Of a DNA stretch of 64,000 bases, positions 50,412 to 61,405 are shown piece after piece. The position numbers and the translations under genes are program-made. Position 1 is the stretch's first letter. Each line of letters starts with the position of its first letter. This stretch comes from Gammaproteobacteria bacterium (GTDB lineage Bacteria > Pseudomonadota > Gammaproteobacteria > Xanthomonadales > Wenzhouxiangellaceae). The stretch covers positions 1 through 64,000 of the forward strand of contig JAJFKX010000058.1 of NCBI GenBank assembly GCA_021772985.1. The letters are read 5' to 3'. The notes below the pieces were generated by a model, which made no database searches, was not told the origin of the DNA, and worked only from the letters and a program-made list of their open reading frames with translations.

Positions 50412-51791
50412 TTATTGGCAGGCAAAGCTGCCGATATCATTTCCTTGTGAGTTTTTAATGGTTACGTTCCAACCGCATGCTGCCTGTTCCATTACCCCAA
50501 AACTGATGTCGTGCAGGATATTTACATCTTGTCTGGTGATGCCTAATTCAGTCAACACCTGTGGATTGTCATCAAGCAATTGATTGGTAATACCTGGATC
50601 CAGCTCGGTACCACCGCCACCGAACACCCATTGTGAGGGCCTGCCATTGGTTAAGGTCAGCATTTCAAACAGGTGTACATGACCAGTCAGCAGCATTTCG
50701 ATAGGCGGGTTGGGCAGTTGTTTGGTATTGGATTGCGCAATGGCCTGTTGTAAGGTCAGGTCGGTGGCCGAAATAGCGGGATTGCCATCGTTATCAATAT
50801 ATCCTGCGATGCCCCAGATTGGACGGTGGGTGGATAGCCACGCTGAAGTGCTGCCACTTACCAGTGATTCCACTTGATTGAATTCTTTAGCGTAACGGGC
50901 AACAGCTGCTGGATTGGGGGTTGCAGCATAATCATCGGGGATGGTGGCGCTGTCCATCACGATCAAATCCTGATGTCCGGCCGAAACAAGATAGGGGTCG
51001 GTATAAGCGCTGCAATTACTCACAACCCAGGGGTTGTCCGGTAAGGCATTGGGATCCAGGAAGTAAAACCAGCCACGCCAGGCGCGGGTACAGTCTTCAT
51101 GGTTGCCTCGTACAAATACCCATGGCGCTTGAGCAAGAATGTTTTTGCTGGGATCAAAAAAGTCAACTTTCCAGCTTACCCAGGTATAGCCGATATTGCT
51201 TTGGATACAATTGGCATCGCAGCTGCCGTATTCGCGATAATGGTAATCACCGACATGGATAATTAAATCAGGATTTATCTTGGCTATTGCATCAGCAACT
51301 TCGGCATAATCCCATAATTCACCAGTGCCGTTACCGGTACAATCCTGTATATCGGTGCCTTTGACCCGGCAACCGGTATCGCCTACCACCACAATCGTAG
51401 TTGGATTGGAGACCGGTAATACCAACTGCTGGCCGTTAATGGATGCGCTGGCTGTATTCGCAGGAATGGCATATTCGCATAATTGCACTTCACTGAAGCC
51501 GGTGGGGCTGGCGCCACGTGATTGCATCGAATCGGTATTGGAATCCAGATTAATATCCGGACAATCATTGCCTGCAGCCACAATAGCTCTGGCCAGTACG
51601 ATATTATTCGGCCCTAACTCAACCCAGCTGTAGTCGGGCGCAGATGGTGCTGGAGTGGGTATGCTTTTATCAGCTGTTAAAACCTGTTGCTCGCCGGCTG
51701 GTTTATCACAGCCGATCAGCATCAACAAAACCCAGACTGTTAATGCCAGTGCTAATTTAGGCTGGCTAAGATGCATGCTGTTGTTAACCAT
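50412..51791 (-). CDS. metallophosphoesterase lipoprotein
   Basis: A 459-residue lipoprotein. The signal sequence ends in VLLMLIGCDKP, a lipobox. The calcineurin-like metal-binding blocks appear in order: IVVVGDTGCRVKG (G-D-x-G), LIIHVGDYHYREYG (G-D-x-x), VFVRGNHEDCTRAWRG (G-N-H-E/D), and LTGHVHLFEML (G-H-x-H). The domain hydrolyses phosphoesters in the periplasm or at the cell surface. Several cysteines suggest disulfides. AAGGGAGA precedes the ATG at 51789-51791. First gene of a probable pair with the GMC oxidoreductase. Confidence 0.9.
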   Translation of the reverse strand: MVNNSMHLSQPKLALALTVWVLLMLIGCDKPAGEQQVLTADKSIPTPAPSAPDYSWVELGPNNIVLARAIVAAGNDCPDINLDSNTDSMQSRGASPTGFSEVQLCEYAIPANTASASINGQQLVLPVSNPTTIVVVGDTGCRVKGTDIQDCTGNGTGELWDYAEVADAIAKINPDLIIHVGDYHYREYGSCDANCIQSNIGYTWVSWKVDFFDPSKNILAQAPWVFVRGNHEDCTRAWRGWFYFLDPNALPDNPWVVSNCSAYTDPYLVSAGHQDLIVMDSATIPDDYAATPNPAAVARYAKEFNQVESLVSGSTSAWLSTHRPIWGIAGYIDNDGNPAISATDLTLQQAIAQSNTKQLPNPPIEMLLTGHVHLFEMLTLTNGRPSQWVFGGGGTELDPGITNQLLDDNPQVLTELGITRQDVNILHDISFGVMEQAACGWNVTIKNSQGNDIGSFACQ

Positions 51792-51987
51792 ATTGTTCTC
51801 CCTTGTTTATGGTTAGAGCCCATTAATTATGCAGGTTACAAGCTGGATACTGGGTATCCGTGATGGTTTATAACCTGGATGTTTGATTCTAGTCTTTTGT
51901 TTTGGTAATGCCAAACGGTAACTGACACAGGCAAACTCTGAATTATCGGAGGTTTCTTAGCAGCTGATATATTTAGGTTTTAGTTGC

Positions 51988-52530
51988 TCAACTGAGCGGG
52001 AACTTGGCGGCCAGGCGCTTGATAGTGTTGATACCACGGAAGGTTGCGCTGGCGGAAATATTTTTTTCGAATACCGTATTAGAAAACTTCGATTGGCTTT
52101 GCTTGATAGTGCACAACCAGTAAAGCTCACGCTGATGGCAGTGAAAATGATCAATCTCGGTTTCCAGCAACTGCAAAGCATGATGTGCCTGTTTACTCAA
52201 AGGCCTATCCAGGAAACCCACACTTAGTGCAGCTGCCGCGTCCAATCTTGCTTGCTCAAATGGCAGGTATTCTGCGATAGCGGTGAGTTCAGCAGGTGTT
52301 CTGATGAAGGTTTTTACTGCATAGCCCAGTGCATTCAGCAAGCGTGTTTCAATTTGTTGTTGTAATAAGCTTGTATTGTTATCGGTTGAGTTAAAAATCA
52401 CATTGCCGCTGGCGATAAAGGTTACTACGTTGGTAAAACCCAGTTGGGTAAACAGCTCTCTCAACTCAGCCATTTTCACGTTATGACCGCCTACGTTTAT
52501 GGCCCTGAGCAAGGCGATGTATTGATACAC
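51988..52530 (-). CDS. DUF1697-family protein
   Basis: A 180-residue soluble protein. YIALLRAINVGGHNVKMAEL followed by RELFTQLGFTNVVTFIASGN and VIFNSTDN is the diagnostic DUF1697 N-terminus. FIRTPAELTAIAEYLPF and the ending SASATFRGINTIKRLAA, in which the usual T-x-R-N-W-x-T becomes T-F-R-G-I-N-T, also fit. Function unknown. The gene is 12 bp from the end of the YCII-like gene upstream on the same strand, so they are probably co-transcribed. Confidence 0.88.
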   Translation of the reverse strand: MYQYIALLRAINVGGHNVKMAELRELFTQLGFTNVVTFIASGNVIFNSTDNNTSLLQQQIETRLLNALGYAVKTFIRTPAELTAIAEYLPFEQARLDAAAALSVGFLDRPLSKQAHHALQLLETEIDHFHCHQRELYWLCTIKQSQSKFSNTVFEKNISASATFRGINTIKRLAAKFPLS

Positions 52531-52542
52531 CAGCTTGGCTTC

Positions 52543-52920
52543 TCAGTTTTCGGTTGAAACAGCAGGCTGTTGCCAGGTATAAAAAACGTTCAGCGGCGCG
52601 ATACTGTAATTAAATATGCCTGTTAATACAGCCGGGTCATCCATGAGTATCTGTTCAGCATTCTCGATTGAGTCAGACTGAATAATCAGCATGCCCAGGT
52701 CTTGATAACGGGCACCAAACAGCGTCGTGCCTTGTCTGCGCAGTTGTTGCATATTGGCGGAATGGTCTGCAAATCCATCCTGGTCTTGTGGGGACAGGCT
52801 TTGATCCCAGTTAGGGCCGAGGGAAAAATGCACGATAAACTGCTGGGCTTTGTCGTCTTGGGCGAACAAACTCAAAGCAAATAATGTCGGTAATGCTGCG
52901 AACAGGATTTTACGGTACAT
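52543..52920 (-). CDS. exported YCII-related protein
   Basis: A 125-residue protein with a signal peptide (LFAALPTLFALSLFAQ) followed by a YCII-like ferredoxin fold: QFIVHFSLGPNWDQSLSPQD, GFADHSANMQQLRRQGTTLF with the family histidine, LGMLIIQSDSIENAEQILMD and DPAVLTGIFNYSI. YCII proteins are usually cytoplasmic; an exported one is less common. It probably forms an operon with the DUF1697 gene. Confidence 0.8.
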   Translation of the reverse strand: MYRKILFAALPTLFALSLFAQDDKAQQFIVHFSLGPNWDQSLSPQDQDGFADHSANMQQLRRQGTTLFGARYQDLGMLIIQSDSIENAEQILMDDPAVLTGIFNYSIAPLNVFYTWQQPAVSTEN

Positions 52921-53015
52921 GGCTTTCCAGGGTAATCATTTATTACCAGTATAGCTTCCAGCTTGTTGCAGCACGCTGGTATGGGTAAGTTTTATGAAGC
53001 CGCTATTTGTTTTGG

Positions 53016-55913
53016 TTATTCATAATCACTCATAGGTGGACAACTGCAGACCAGGTTTCGATCACCGTATACATTGTCCACCCGCCCGACAGGTGGCCAG
53101 TATTTGTCTGCAAGTAAAGTCTCAGCCGGCCAGCCAGCTTGCCTGCGGCTGTAACTGTGCGGCCAATCATCACTGCTGAGTTCGCTGACCGTATGCGGCG
53201 CATTTGCCAGTGGATTGTCGTCAGCGTGCAACTCACCATTGTTTACGGCGGCAATTTCTGCGTGAATGCTGAGCAGGGCGTTGATAAATCGATCCAATTC
53301 AGCTTTACATTCACTTTCCGTCGGTTCAATCATCAAAGTGCCGGGTACCGGCCATGACATGGTGGGTGCGTGAAAGCCATAATCGATTAGCCGTTTGGCA
53401 ACGTCTTCTTCGGATATGCCGGTGCTGTCTTTGAATGGGCGCAGGTCAATAATACATTCATGCGCAATTCGGTTATTCCGGCCGGTATATAACACTTGGT
53501 ATGCTGAGTTAAGTTGCGTAGCAATATAGTTGGCATTAAGAATGGCTACCTGGGTGGCTTTGGATAAGCCATCACGACCCATCATGGCAATATACGCCCA
53601 GGAAATCGGCAAAATACCGGCACTGCCCCAGGGCGCTGCGGCTACCGGCCCCAGTTTGCCTTTGAGTTCAGCCTGCAATGGGTGGCTGGGCAGGTAAGGT
53701 GCTAGATGTGTGCGCACACACACCGGGCCGACACCGGGGCCACCGCCACCATGCGGAATGCAGAAGGTCTTGTGTAAATTCAGATGTGACACGTCTGCAC
53801 CAAACTGTCCTGGTGCTGACCAACCCACCAGCGCATTTAAATTGGCACCGTCCAAATACACCTGGCCACCGTGTTGATGGATGATTTCACAGATTTCCAC
53901 AATCTGTTCTTCGAAAACCCCATGGGTGGAAGGATAGGTGACCATCAATGCGGAAAGCTGACTAGCATTTAGTTCAGCTTTCTCTCTTAAATCATTGATA
54001 TCTATATTTCCATTGTCATCGCATCCGATCACAACAATACGCATACCGGCCATTTGTGCACTGGCTGGGTTGGTACCATGTGCGGAATTGGGGATCAGGC
54101 AGACATCACGTTCTGACTGACCACGATCGTTATGGTATTGGCGAATCGCCAGCAAGCCGGCATATTCACCCTGTGATCCGGCATTCGGCTGTAATGAAAC
54201 AGCATCATAACCAGTGCATTCGACCAGCATGCGTTCCAATTCATAAATCAGTTCACGATAACCTGCGGTTTGATCATCCGGCGCAAACGGGTGAATGGCG
54301 GCAAACTCCGGCCAGGTTATGGCATCCATTTCAGCAGCAGCATTGAGTTTCATGGTGCAGGAGCCAAGTGAAATCATGGAGCGAGTCAGTGAAATATCCT
54401 TGTTTTCCAGGCGTTTCAGATAACGCAGCATTTCGGTTTCACTGTGGTACCGCTGGAACACTTCATGCTGCAGGTAAGCTGATTGGCGAATATTGGTTGT
54501 TGGTAATGCTGGTTGGCAACTTAATTGCTGATCGATTTCGATCAAATCTTCTGATATCCCAAAAACCTGCCACAAGGTTTCGATATCCTCACGACGGGTT
54601 ACTTCATTAACACTGATGCCGATGCCGCTGTCATCATCACTGCGCAGGTTGATGCCGGCATTGGTGGCGCCGACCAGCAACCGGCGCCGTTCTGTGCCCG
54701 TGATGGCTACAAACAAGGTATCAAAATAAAGTTGATGCCTTAGCTGGTAGCCACCTTTGCTTAATCCGCAAGCAAGTAATTGGGTTAATCTATGCACCCG
54801 GCCGGCAATTTGTCGCAAGCCTTCCGGGCCATGGTAAACGCCATAAAAGCCCGAGATAATGGCCAACAGCGCTTGCGCAGTACAGATGTTGCTCATCGCT
54901 TTTTCACGACGAATATGTTGCTCACGGGTTTGCAATGCCATCCGCAATGCCTGATTCCCATGGCGGTCTTTGGATACACCGATAATCCGCCCGGGAATTT
55001 TTCTCGAATAGGTTTCACGGGTAGCGAAAAAGGCTGCATGTGGTCCACCAAAGCCCGGTTGGACGCCAAAACGCTGGGCACAACCGATGACCACATCCGC
55101 ATCCATTTCTCCCGGCGGCGTCAGCATGACCAGACTCAGCAGGTCAGCAGCAACAGCAACCAATGCTTGATGCTGATGAGCAATCTGGATCATCGGTGCC
55201 AGATCTATAACCCGTCCATCAGTGTCTGGATACTGCAATAAAGCCCCAAAGTAATCCCCTTCAGGCAGCAACTTCGCAGCATCGCCCAAGACGATTTCAA
55301 TGCCGAAATATTCAGCACGTGTGCGCAACACGGCCTGGGTCTGAGGTAACACACCATGGTCAACAATAAAGCGTTTGGATTTATTTTTACCATTAACCCG
55401 AAGTAACATCGCCATCGCTTCGGCAGCGGCGGTAGCCTCATCAAGTAGTGAGGCATTGGCCAGGGGCATGCCGGTCAGGTCGATAGTCATCTGTTGGAAA
55501 TTCAGCAGGCCTTCCAGGCGGCCTTGTGAAATTTCCGCCTGATAAGGTGTGTAAGCGGTATACCAACCAGGGTTTTCAAGCACACTGCGCAATATTACCG
55601 GTGGCGTGATGGTGTCGTGATAGCCAAGGCCGAGCATATTATGCTGTACCCGATTTTTGCTGGCCAGCTCACGCAATCTCTCCAGTGTTTCAGCTTCATG
55701 ACGTGCGCGCGGCAATTCCATATCGTCTTTGCGGCGGATGGATTCCGGCAGTACTTCGTCCATCAACTCGTCCAGGCTGTTACAGCCTATGACTTTCAGC
55801 ATTGCCTGAATGTCTTGTTCGGACGGGCCAATGTGTCGTTCGACAAAACTGGAATGACCTTCCAGCCGGCGCAATGGTGAATCAGGAATTGGTGGCATCG
55901 TGATATTGGACAT
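53016..55913 (-). CDS. gcvP: glycine dehydrogenase (aminomethyl-transferring), P-protein
   Basis: A 965-residue PLP enzyme that decarboxylates glycine in the glycine cleavage system and passes the aminomethyl group to the H-protein. [17 protein letters not shown] opens the protein. [28 protein letters not shown] and [20 protein letters not shown] fit GcvP. The PLP lysine is in [19 protein letters not shown], near residue 713. Length matches the single-chain proteobacterial form, with both halves fused. gcvT and gcvH are not nearby. It starts 17 bp after ctaB ends on the same strand, so it may be read from that operon. No glycine riboswitch was seen. Confidence 0.97.
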   Translation of the reverse strand: MSNITMPPIPDSPLRRLEGHSSFVERHIGPSEQDIQAMLKVIGCNSLDELMDEVLPESIRRKDDMELPRARHEAETLERLRELASKNRVQHNMLGLGYHDTITPPVILRSVLENPGWYTAYTPYQAEISQGRLEGLLNFQQMTIDLTGMPLANASLLDEATAAAEAMAMLLRVNGKNKSKRFIVDHGVLPQTQAVLRTRAEYFGIEIVLGDAAKLLPEGDYFGALLQYPDTDGRVIDLAPMIQIAHQHQALVAVAADLLSLVMLTPPGEMDADVVIGCAQRFGVQPGFGGPHAAFFATRETYSRKIPGRIIGVSKDRHGNQALRMALQTREQHIRREKAMSNICTAQALLAIISGFYGVYHGPEGLRQIAGRVHRLTQLLACGLSKGGYQLRHQLYFDTLFVAITGTERRRLLVGATNAGINLRSDDDSGIGISVNEVTRREDIETLWQVFGISEDLIEIDQQLSCQPALPTTNIRQSAYLQHEVFQRYHSETEMLRYLKRLENKDISLTRSMISLGSCTMKLNAAAEMDAITWPEFAAIHPFAPDDQTAGYRELIYELERMLVECTGYDAVSLQPNAGSQGEYAGLLAIRQYHNDRGQSERDVCLIPNSAHGTNPASAQMAGMRIVVIGCDDNGNIDINDLREKAELNASQLSALMVTYPSTHGVFEEQIVEICEIIHQHGGQVYLDGANLNALVGWSAPGQFGADVSHLNLHKTFCIPHGGGGPGVGPVCVRTHLAPYLPSHPLQAELKGKLGPVAAAPWGSAGILPISWAYIAMMGRDGLSKATQVAILNANYIATQLNSAYQVLYTGRNNRIAHECIIDLRPFKDSTGISEEDVAKRLIDYGFHAPTMSWPVPGTLMIEPTESECKAELDRFINALLSIHAEIAAVNNGELHADDNPLANAPHTVSELSSDDWPHSYSRRQAGWPAETLLADKYWPPVGRVDNVYGDRNLVCSCPPMSDYE

Positions 55914-55930
55914 GGATTAAACTCTTAGCG

Positions 55931-56815
55931 TCATAGAGTCAGATAATGGTCAACCAATAAAAAGGCAAACAGCATCATCAGATAAATAATTGAATAATTA
56001 AACAAACGCATGGCGATGAGTTCATTTTGCAGTTGCAATAATTGAATCGCATAGCGTAAAAAAGCGGTATTTAAAACCAGCGCACCACCCAGGTAAAACA
56101 GGCCACTCATACCGGTCAACCAGGGCAGGATGGTGGCCATAATCAGCAGCAGTGTATAAAACAGAATCTGCCAGCGGGTGAATGGTATACCGTGGGTTAC
56201 CGGCAGCATCGGCACTGCAGCCCGAGCGTAATCATCTCGTCGATAGATCGCCAGTGCCCAAAAATGCGGAGGTGTCCAGACAAACACGATCAACACTAAC
56301 AGCAATGCATAGGGTTCAATTTGACCGCTGACAGCAGTCCAGCCTAGCAGCGGTGGTGTCGCTCCAGCCAACCCACCGATGACGATATTTTGTGGAGTGG
56401 CCCACTTTAAAAAAAGCGTGTAAATAATCCCATAGCCGATCAATGATAAAAAAGTCAGCAATGCGGTCAGTGGATTCACCCACAGACCAAGTATCAGCAT
56501 CGAGATGCTGCCAAGCAGGATTGCAAACTTTAATACCTGGTTCGAATCCAGTTGCCCGGTAGCCAATGGCCGGTGTTGGGTACGGCTCATCTGCCGGTCG
56601 ATACGCTGGTCAAGCAGGTGATTTAATGCGGCACCTGAAGCTGCACCCAGAGCAATACCCAGCATTGCAATAATCAGCATCGGCCAGACGTTTCGCCAGG
56701 CTGGATCGGCCAGCAGCATTCCAACCAGTGCGGTAAACAGAATCAAGGCAACAACACGTGGTTTACACAATTCCCAGTATTGCCAAATCACGCTTTGTTG
56801 AGGGTGGTTACTCAT
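55931..56815 (-). CDS. ctaB/cyoE: protoheme IX farnesyltransferase (heme O synthase)
   Basis: A 294-residue membrane prenyltransferase that adds a farnesyl group to heme B for cytochrome oxidase. The prenyl-diphosphate motif is [20 protein letters not shown], with A-T-G-Q following. [20 protein letters not shown] and [20 protein letters not shown] are also family signatures. The ATG at 56813-56815 overlaps the ctaA stop codon as A-T-G-A, which is preferred to a TTG at 56854 inside ctaA. The coupling fits sequential use of the two enzymes in heme A synthesis. Confidence 0.95.
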   Translation of the reverse strand: MSNHPQQSVIWQYWELCKPRVVALILFTALVGMLLADPAWRNVWPMLIIAMLGIALGAASGAALNHLLDQRIDRQMSRTQHRPLATGQLDSNQVLKFAILLGSISMLILGLWVNPLTALLTFLSLIGYGIIYTLFLKWATPQNIVIGGLAGATPPLLGWTAVSGQIEPYALLLVLIVFVWTPPHFWALAIYRRDDYARAAVPMLPVTHGIPFTRWQILFYTLLLIMATILPWLTGMSGLFYLGGALVLNTAFLRYAIQLLQLQNELIAMRLFNYSIIYLMMLFAFLLVDHYLTL

Positions 56816-57843
56816 GTTGAAGTTGATCGCTGGTAACGTTTGCTGGGATGCCAAATGGCATGCACCAGGGCAACTAGCAATAAAGCTGCGACGCCGTTAT
56901 GTGCAACTGCATTGATCAAAGGTAGCTTCAACAACACATTTTGCACGCCCAGAACTGCCTGAATGCCAAGTAACAGCATAATGATTTTGCCTTGTCCACG
57001 GGTGCCGGGAAAAGCCATCAAGCGAATGGCGGTGAAGCCGATGACAACCAATGCCACCAGGGCGCCAATACGATGGCTGATATGAATGGCATTTCGGGCT
57101 GACTGATCAAGTACACCACCTTCATAGTCCACGCCAATTTCACGCCAAAGGGTAAAGGCTTCCGAAAAATTGGTTTGTGGCCACCATTGCTGCTGGCAAG
57201 TAGGAAAGTCCAGACAGGCCAATGCGGAATAGTTGCTGGAGGTCCAACCACCCAAAAAAATCTGGATGCTGAGTATCACCAGGCTGATCACCAGCCAGGG
57301 GTGATTTTTGTATTGATAAGTTTGGCGGGCTAACCCGGAACTGATCTGTAGCGCATGGTTGATGTTGCGATTAACCCAGAACAACAATGCAAAAGTAAGC
57401 ATGCCGCCGAGCAGATGCGTGGTGACGACCCAGGGCAATAATTTAAGCGTGACCGTCCACATGCCAAACAGCGCCTGCAGTATGATCAGCGGAATCAGTA
57501 GCAGGGCAGGTGTCAGGGGTAGAGCTGGAAAGTGTTTGCGCACACGCCAGTGCATCCATGCCAGTGTGAATACCAGCAGCCCCAGCGCGCCCGCAAAATA
57601 CCGATGAATCACTTCTTTCCAGGCTTTTTCGGTATCCACCGGCCGATCAGGATAGTTTTGCTCTGCGGTGGTAATTTCCGAATCCACTGTCGGCCAGGTG
57701 AGATGGCCATAACAGCCGGGCCAGTCCGGACAGCCCAGTCCTGCATCAGACAGCCGCACCCATGCCCCCAGCACGATCACAATCAGCGCCAATAACAGCG
57801 CCACTGTGCTGACGCGCTTTAATAATTGTAGTTGATGTTCCAA
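56812..57843 (-). CDS. ctaA: heme A synthase (COX15/CtaA family)
   Basis: A 343-residue, eight-helix membrane enzyme that oxidises the C8 methyl of heme [21 protein letters not shown] is the family N-terminal signature with its cysteine pair. The histidines of [37 protein letters not shown] and [13 protein letters not shown] are heme ligands in this family. The best start is TTG at 57841-57843, since no upstream ATG is available; it has no clear ribosome-binding site. It lies between the SCO-like gene and ctaB in one operon. Confidence 0.95.
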   Translation of the reverse strand: MEHQLQLLKRVSTVALLLALIVIVLGAWVRLSDAGLGCPDWPGCYGHLTWPTVDSEITTAEQNYPDRPVDTEKAWKEVIHRYFAGALGLLVFTLAWMHWRVRKHFPALPLTPALLLIPLIILQALFGMWTVTLKLLPWVVTTHLLGGMLTFALLFWVNRNINHALQISSGLARQTYQYKNHPWLVISLVILSIQIFLGGWTSSNYSALACLDFPTCQQQWWPQTNFSEAFTLWREIGVDYEGGVLDQSARNAIHISHRIGALVALVVIGFTAIRLMAFPGTRGQGKIIMLLLGIQAVLGVQNVLLKLPLINAVAHNGVAALLLVALVHAIWHPSKRYQRSTST

Positions 57844-57877
57844 GTTAGTTTATCAGTTCAGTTTCAAATCCAGGCAA

Positions 57878-58486
57878 TTACTGGCTGCCTCGCGCCTTAT
57901 TAGACCAGGTCAACAGTCGCCTCAGGTCTTTGCGAACGCCGGTGACGTCTGTGTCTTCCGAGTAACGCAGTATTATAAATCCTGCCGGGTCGATGAGATA
58001 CGTTGTCAGTCCGGTTTGTGCTTCAACCGGCGTTAACTGGGTGATGGCATGTTGCAGATTAGCCTGTTGTCGTGCATCCGGGAGTCGCAACTCGTCAAAA
58101 ATTGTTTTTACGGCAGTTTGTTGGGGACTCGATAAACTGACACCGGTTGCCAGTTGAATCTCTACTTGTTGGCTATGTCGGCCTTGAGCGATGCGGACCT
58201 GACGCAGCCAGCCCAGTTGCTGCTGACAAGCTTCAGCGCAATCGCTATTGCTGGCCAGCAGCAATGTCCAGATTGGCGGCTTGTCTTCAATGCTTAAGGT
58301 GCTACTGGTATCCGGCCAACCATCAACAGCAATCGGTGGTTGCAGCAATTCGCCATGATTACGGGTTGTATTGGGCCGGTATGGCCACCATTGGCTGTGC
58401 ATCAGGATGGTCAGCAACACTGGCGCAGCAAACAGTATTGCTATAACAATGATGGTAAAACGATTGGATGATTTAATTTTGTTCAT
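57878..58486 (-). CDS. SCO-like membrane-anchored thioredoxin-fold protein of the cox cluster
   Basis: A 202-residue protein. Residues about 11-28 are a membrane anchor (TIIVIAILFAAPVLLTIL). The soluble part has C83-x-x-x-C87 (LLASNSDCAEACQQQLGWL) in the place of SCO1's copper-binding C-x-x-x-C, followed by TTYLIDPAGFIILRYSEDTD and VRKDLRRLLTW, as in SCO proteins. The distal histidine of true SCO proteins is not obvious. It stands between SURF1 (1-bp gap) and ctaA, and probably helps copper delivery or redox upkeep of cytochrome oxidase. Confidence 0.8.
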   Translation of the reverse strand: MNKIKSSNRFTIIVIAILFAAPVLLTILMHSQWWPYRPNTTRNHGELLQPPIAVDGWPDTSSTLSIEDKPPIWTLLLASNSDCAEACQQQLGWLRQVRIAQGRHSQQVEIQLATGVSLSSPQQTAVKTIFDELRLPDARQQANLQHAITQLTPVEAQTGLTTYLIDPAGFIILRYSEDTDVTGVRKDLRRLLTWSNKARGSQ

Positions 58487-58487
58487 G

Positions 58488-59222
58488 TTATCGGTTACCT
58501 TGACGGTTGACCACCAGCCAGGTTATTAAAACTGCCAGCGCAAGGGTAAACCATTGCCAGGCATATGCAAGGTGCTTGTTTGGGCCGAAATTTACTGGTG
58601 ACCAATCACGCCCGGCAAAACCATTTGCTGCATTGGCATTCAGTTGTAATACCAATGGCAATAGCTGTAATTCAGGCTGGTCCAGGCTCAAACGATAAGC
58701 CTGTTGGATAACGGAATGGTCTGCATAAGTGATTAGCTGCGGCCACTTATTTGGATTCAGTTCGGGCTGTGTGCCCAAGCGCATACCAACCTGGGGAAAT
58801 GGGGTAAGTTGACCACTGAGTTCAACAGCCGGATCAGGAACCGGTGCTGCTGGTAAATGCTCCCGGCCTGGTCCAAAGGGTAGCCAGCCACGATTAATCA
58901 ATAGCAGCCTGTGTTCATCAACAAGTGCTGCAGACAGGACATGAATACCGGCCTGACCCAGGTGGATACGGTTATCCAGGAACAGCTGCTGCGGTAGAAT
59001 TTTGAGTTTTCCTGCCAGTTTGGTGTACACCGCTGTTTCAGCAGTTATCTGTGTCACTTGTATTTCAGCTGCAATGGCATAACTTTGGAGTATCTGTTGC
59101 TTCTGATCAGCACGATCCAGCTGCCAAAAGCCAAGCCGAGCAAAAGTAGCTGTGACCGCTAGGGTCAACAGCAACCACAATATATCGGCAGGCTTTAATG
59201 ACAATAAACTGGGCACATGCAA
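58488..59222 (-). CDS. SURF1-family cytochrome oxidase assembly protein
   Basis: A 244-residue protein with a membrane segment at each end (about 11-28 and 220-238), the usual SURF1 layout. FARLGFWQLDRADQKQQILQ is the N-terminal signature (G-x-W-Q-x-x-R-x-x-x-K). FLDNRIHLGQAGIHVLSAAL and LLINRGWLPFGPGREHLP are typical, as is the late GPNKHLAYAWQWFTLALAV. SURF1 helps insert heme A into oxidase subunit I. First gene of the SURF1-SCO-ctaA-ctaB operon. Confidence 0.93.
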   Translation of the reverse strand: MHVPSLLSLKPADILWLLLTLAVTATFARLGFWQLDRADQKQQILQSYAIAAEIQVTQITAETAVYTKLAGKLKILPQQLFLDNRIHLGQAGIHVLSAALVDEHRLLLINRGWLPFGPGREHLPAAPVPDPAVELSGQLTPFPQVGMRLGTQPELNPNKWPQLITYADHSVIQQAYRLSLDQPELQLLPLVLQLNANAANGFAGRDWSPVNFGPNKHLAYAWQWFTLALAVLITWLVVNRQGNR

Positions 59223-59273
59223 TCCTGTAACAGAAGTGAGCTATCTATATGACGGCAGTGAACGGAGAATTCC

Positions 59274-59504
59274 ATGCTGATTAAGGTTGTAATTGTATTG
59301 TTTTTACTGGTGATCATCTACACCTTGGGATCCAGTTTTTTCTATTTGGCCAAAGATAAAGGTCAGGGTGATCGTGTTGTTCGCGGCCTCAGCTGGCGTA
59401 TCGGTTTGTCACTGATATTAGTGCTATCGTTATTTGCTGCCTTTAAAATGGGCTGGATAGAGCCGGGCAACAAGCCACCGGTACGTTATTCTGAAGGTCA
59501 GTAG
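59274..59504 (+). CDS. DUF2909 twin-transmembrane protein
   Basis: A 76-residue inner-membrane protein with two helices (VVIVLFLLVIIYTLGSSFFY and IGLSLILVLSLFAAFKMGW) joined by LAKDKGQGDRVVRGLSWR. This is the DUF2909 pattern, found next to cox assembly genes in gammaproteobacteria. It is divergent from SURF1 with a gap of about 50 bp. The coxBAC structural genes expected nearby are not in the window, so the cox locus is split here. Confidence 0.9.
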   Translation: MLIKVVIVLFLLVIIYTLGSSFFYLAKDKGQGDRVVRGLSWRIGLSLILVLSLFAAFKMGWIEPGNKPPVRYSEGQ

Positions 59505-59583
59505 TGGTCAGCAGGCATCAAAAAATGCCGAGGAGCTGAAAGTTGACGGCACTGATTTGGGTTCAGATCAGTATTGATCGGGA

Positions 59584-61260
59584 CTAATCACTGGTTCGAT
59601 CGCCAAACATTTCACGTAGGTCTTTGCGCAGTATTTTGCCGACATTTGTTTTGGGCAGCTCATCAACGAACTGAATAAATTTTGGAATTTTGTAACCGGT
59701 TAATTCTTCCCGGCAAAAATCTCGCAGGGTCGCTGCTGTCAGGTCATTGTTTTTGCGAACAACCACAGCTTTAACCAGTTCACCTGATTTGTCGTCGGGT
59801 ACGCCAATTGCACCTACTTCCAGAACCTCAGGATGCGATGCAATCACGTCTTCGATTTCGTTTGGGTATACGTTAAAACCTGAGACCAGGATCATGTCTT
59901 TCTTACGATCGACGATATAAAAATAGCCTTTTTCATCCATTTTGGCGATATCACCGGTTTTCAACCAGCCATCTTCGGTAACAGTTTCAGCAGTGGCTTC
60001 GGGGCGTTGCCAGTAGCCTTTCATTACCTGTGGTCCGCGGATACACAGTTCGCCTATCTCATCGACACCGAGGGTATTGCCGTCCTCATCCATAATGCAG
60101 CACTCTGTGGATGAAATGGGTACCCCGATGGAGCCGTTAAAATCCTGGATGTTGGTCGGGTTAATACATGCGGCAGGTGATGACTCTGTCAAACCATAAG
60201 CTTCTATCAAAGGTTTGCCGGTGACTTTTTTCCATTGCTCTGCCACTGCCCGTTGGACTGCCATGCCACCTCCAAGCGTAAACTTAAGGTGACTGAAATC
60301 CACCTGCTCAAACCCAGGGGTGTTCAACAGGCCGTTGAACAGGGTATTGACCCCGGTGATGGCAGTAAACGGCTGTTTGGCGAGGGTCTTAACGAAGCCG
60401 GGCATATCTCTTGGATTGGCAATCAAGCGGTTAAGTGCGCCCAATTTAATGTACAACAGACAATTGGCGGTTAGCGCAAACACATGGTAAAGCGGTAGCG
60501 CTGTGATGATGACGTCACCGCCGATACCAACTGCAGTTAACCAGACATAGGATTGCTCGACATTGGACAGCATGTTTTTGTTGGTCAACATGGCGCCTTT
60601 GGCTACCCCGGTAGTGCCACCGGTGTATTGCAAAAATGCAATGTCTTCCAAGCCGCGCTCTACCTCGGTAAAAGTTTTGCGGGAACCATCTGCCAGCACC
60701 GCTTTAAAGCGTGTGTAATGGCTGATCTGATATGCGGGAATTTGCTTTTTGATGTGCTTTAGCACGGCATTGATCAAGTTCCCTTTGGGAAACCCCAGCA
60801 TATCGCCAACGTTGGTGATTACCACTTGTTCAACCTTGGTTTCGGGCAGCACGGCGGCAACCACATCGGCAAAGTTTTCCAATACCACCACGACCTTGGC
60901 GCCTGAGTCATTCAGTTGATGTTTTAATTCGCGTTTGGTATACAGCGGATTGGTATTCACTGCCACCAATCCAGCTCTTAAAATACCGAATAGTGCGATA
61001 GGGTACTGCAACAGGTTAGGCATCATAATCGCGACCCGGTCACCCGGCTGCAAACCCAACCCCTGCAGCCATGCTGCAAAAGCTTTGCTATGCCGATCAA
61101 GTACGGCAAAAGTCATACGTACATCAAAGCTTTCGAATGCATCCCGGTCAGCAAATTGCTGAAATGATTGATTCAATAATTGCCCCAGTGACTGGACCCC
61201 ACCAAGGTCAATTTGCTCAGGGACACCTTGCTCATATTCATTCAACCAGGGTTTTTGCAT
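59584..61260 (-). CDS. fadD: long-chain fatty-acid-CoA ligase
   Basis: A 558-residue adenylate-forming enzyme that activates fatty acids with ATP and CoA at the inner membrane. AFLQYTGGTTGVAKGAML is the P-loop motif, PLIEAYGLTESSPAACINP the Y-G-x-T-E motif, GWLKTGDIAKMDEKGYFYIV and VDRKKDMILVSGFNVYPNEI the fatty-acyl-CoA synthetase signature, and PKTNVGKILRKDLRE holds the catalytic lysine. N-terminal segment and length match FadD. Divergent from the GCS2-CBS gene. Confidence 0.95.
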   Translation of the reverse strand: MQKPWLNEYEQGVPEQIDLGGVQSLGQLLNQSFQQFADRDAFESFDVRMTFAVLDRHSKAFAAWLQGLGLQPGDRVAIMMPNLLQYPIALFGILRAGLVAVNTNPLYTKRELKHQLNDSGAKVVVVLENFADVVAAVLPETKVEQVVITNVGDMLGFPKGNLINAVLKHIKKQIPAYQISHYTRFKAVLADGSRKTFTEVERGLEDIAFLQYTGGTTGVAKGAMLTNKNMLSNVEQSYVWLTAVGIGGDVIITALPLYHVFALTANCLLYIKLGALNRLIANPRDMPGFVKTLAKQPFTAITGVNTLFNGLLNTPGFEQVDFSHLKFTLGGGMAVQRAVAEQWKKVTGKPLIEAYGLTESSPAACINPTNIQDFNGSIGVPISSTECCIMDEDGNTLGVDEIGELCIRGPQVMKGYWQRPEATAETVTEDGWLKTGDIAKMDEKGYFYIVDRKKDMILVSGFNVYPNEIEDVIASHPEVLEVGAIGVPDDKSGELVKAVVVRKNNDLTAATLRDFCREELTGYKIPKFIQFVDELPKTNVGKILRKDLREMFGDRTSD

Positions 61261-61405
61261 CTCACTGCCTTATGCTTAAACTGTTGAAAGCTTCGCATAG
61301 CTTGGCATGCCAGGCAAGTCACCTGTTTGCTTAAAACAAACAATAACGGGTGCAAACAGGCGGGCAGGCGTTTATTATCTAGTTGTCAGAAACAGGAGCC
61401 TGCAA

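Noticed and set aside
55914-55930. Glycine riboswitch upstream of gcvP
   Set aside because: Only 17 bp separate ctaB and gcvP, too little for a riboswitch.
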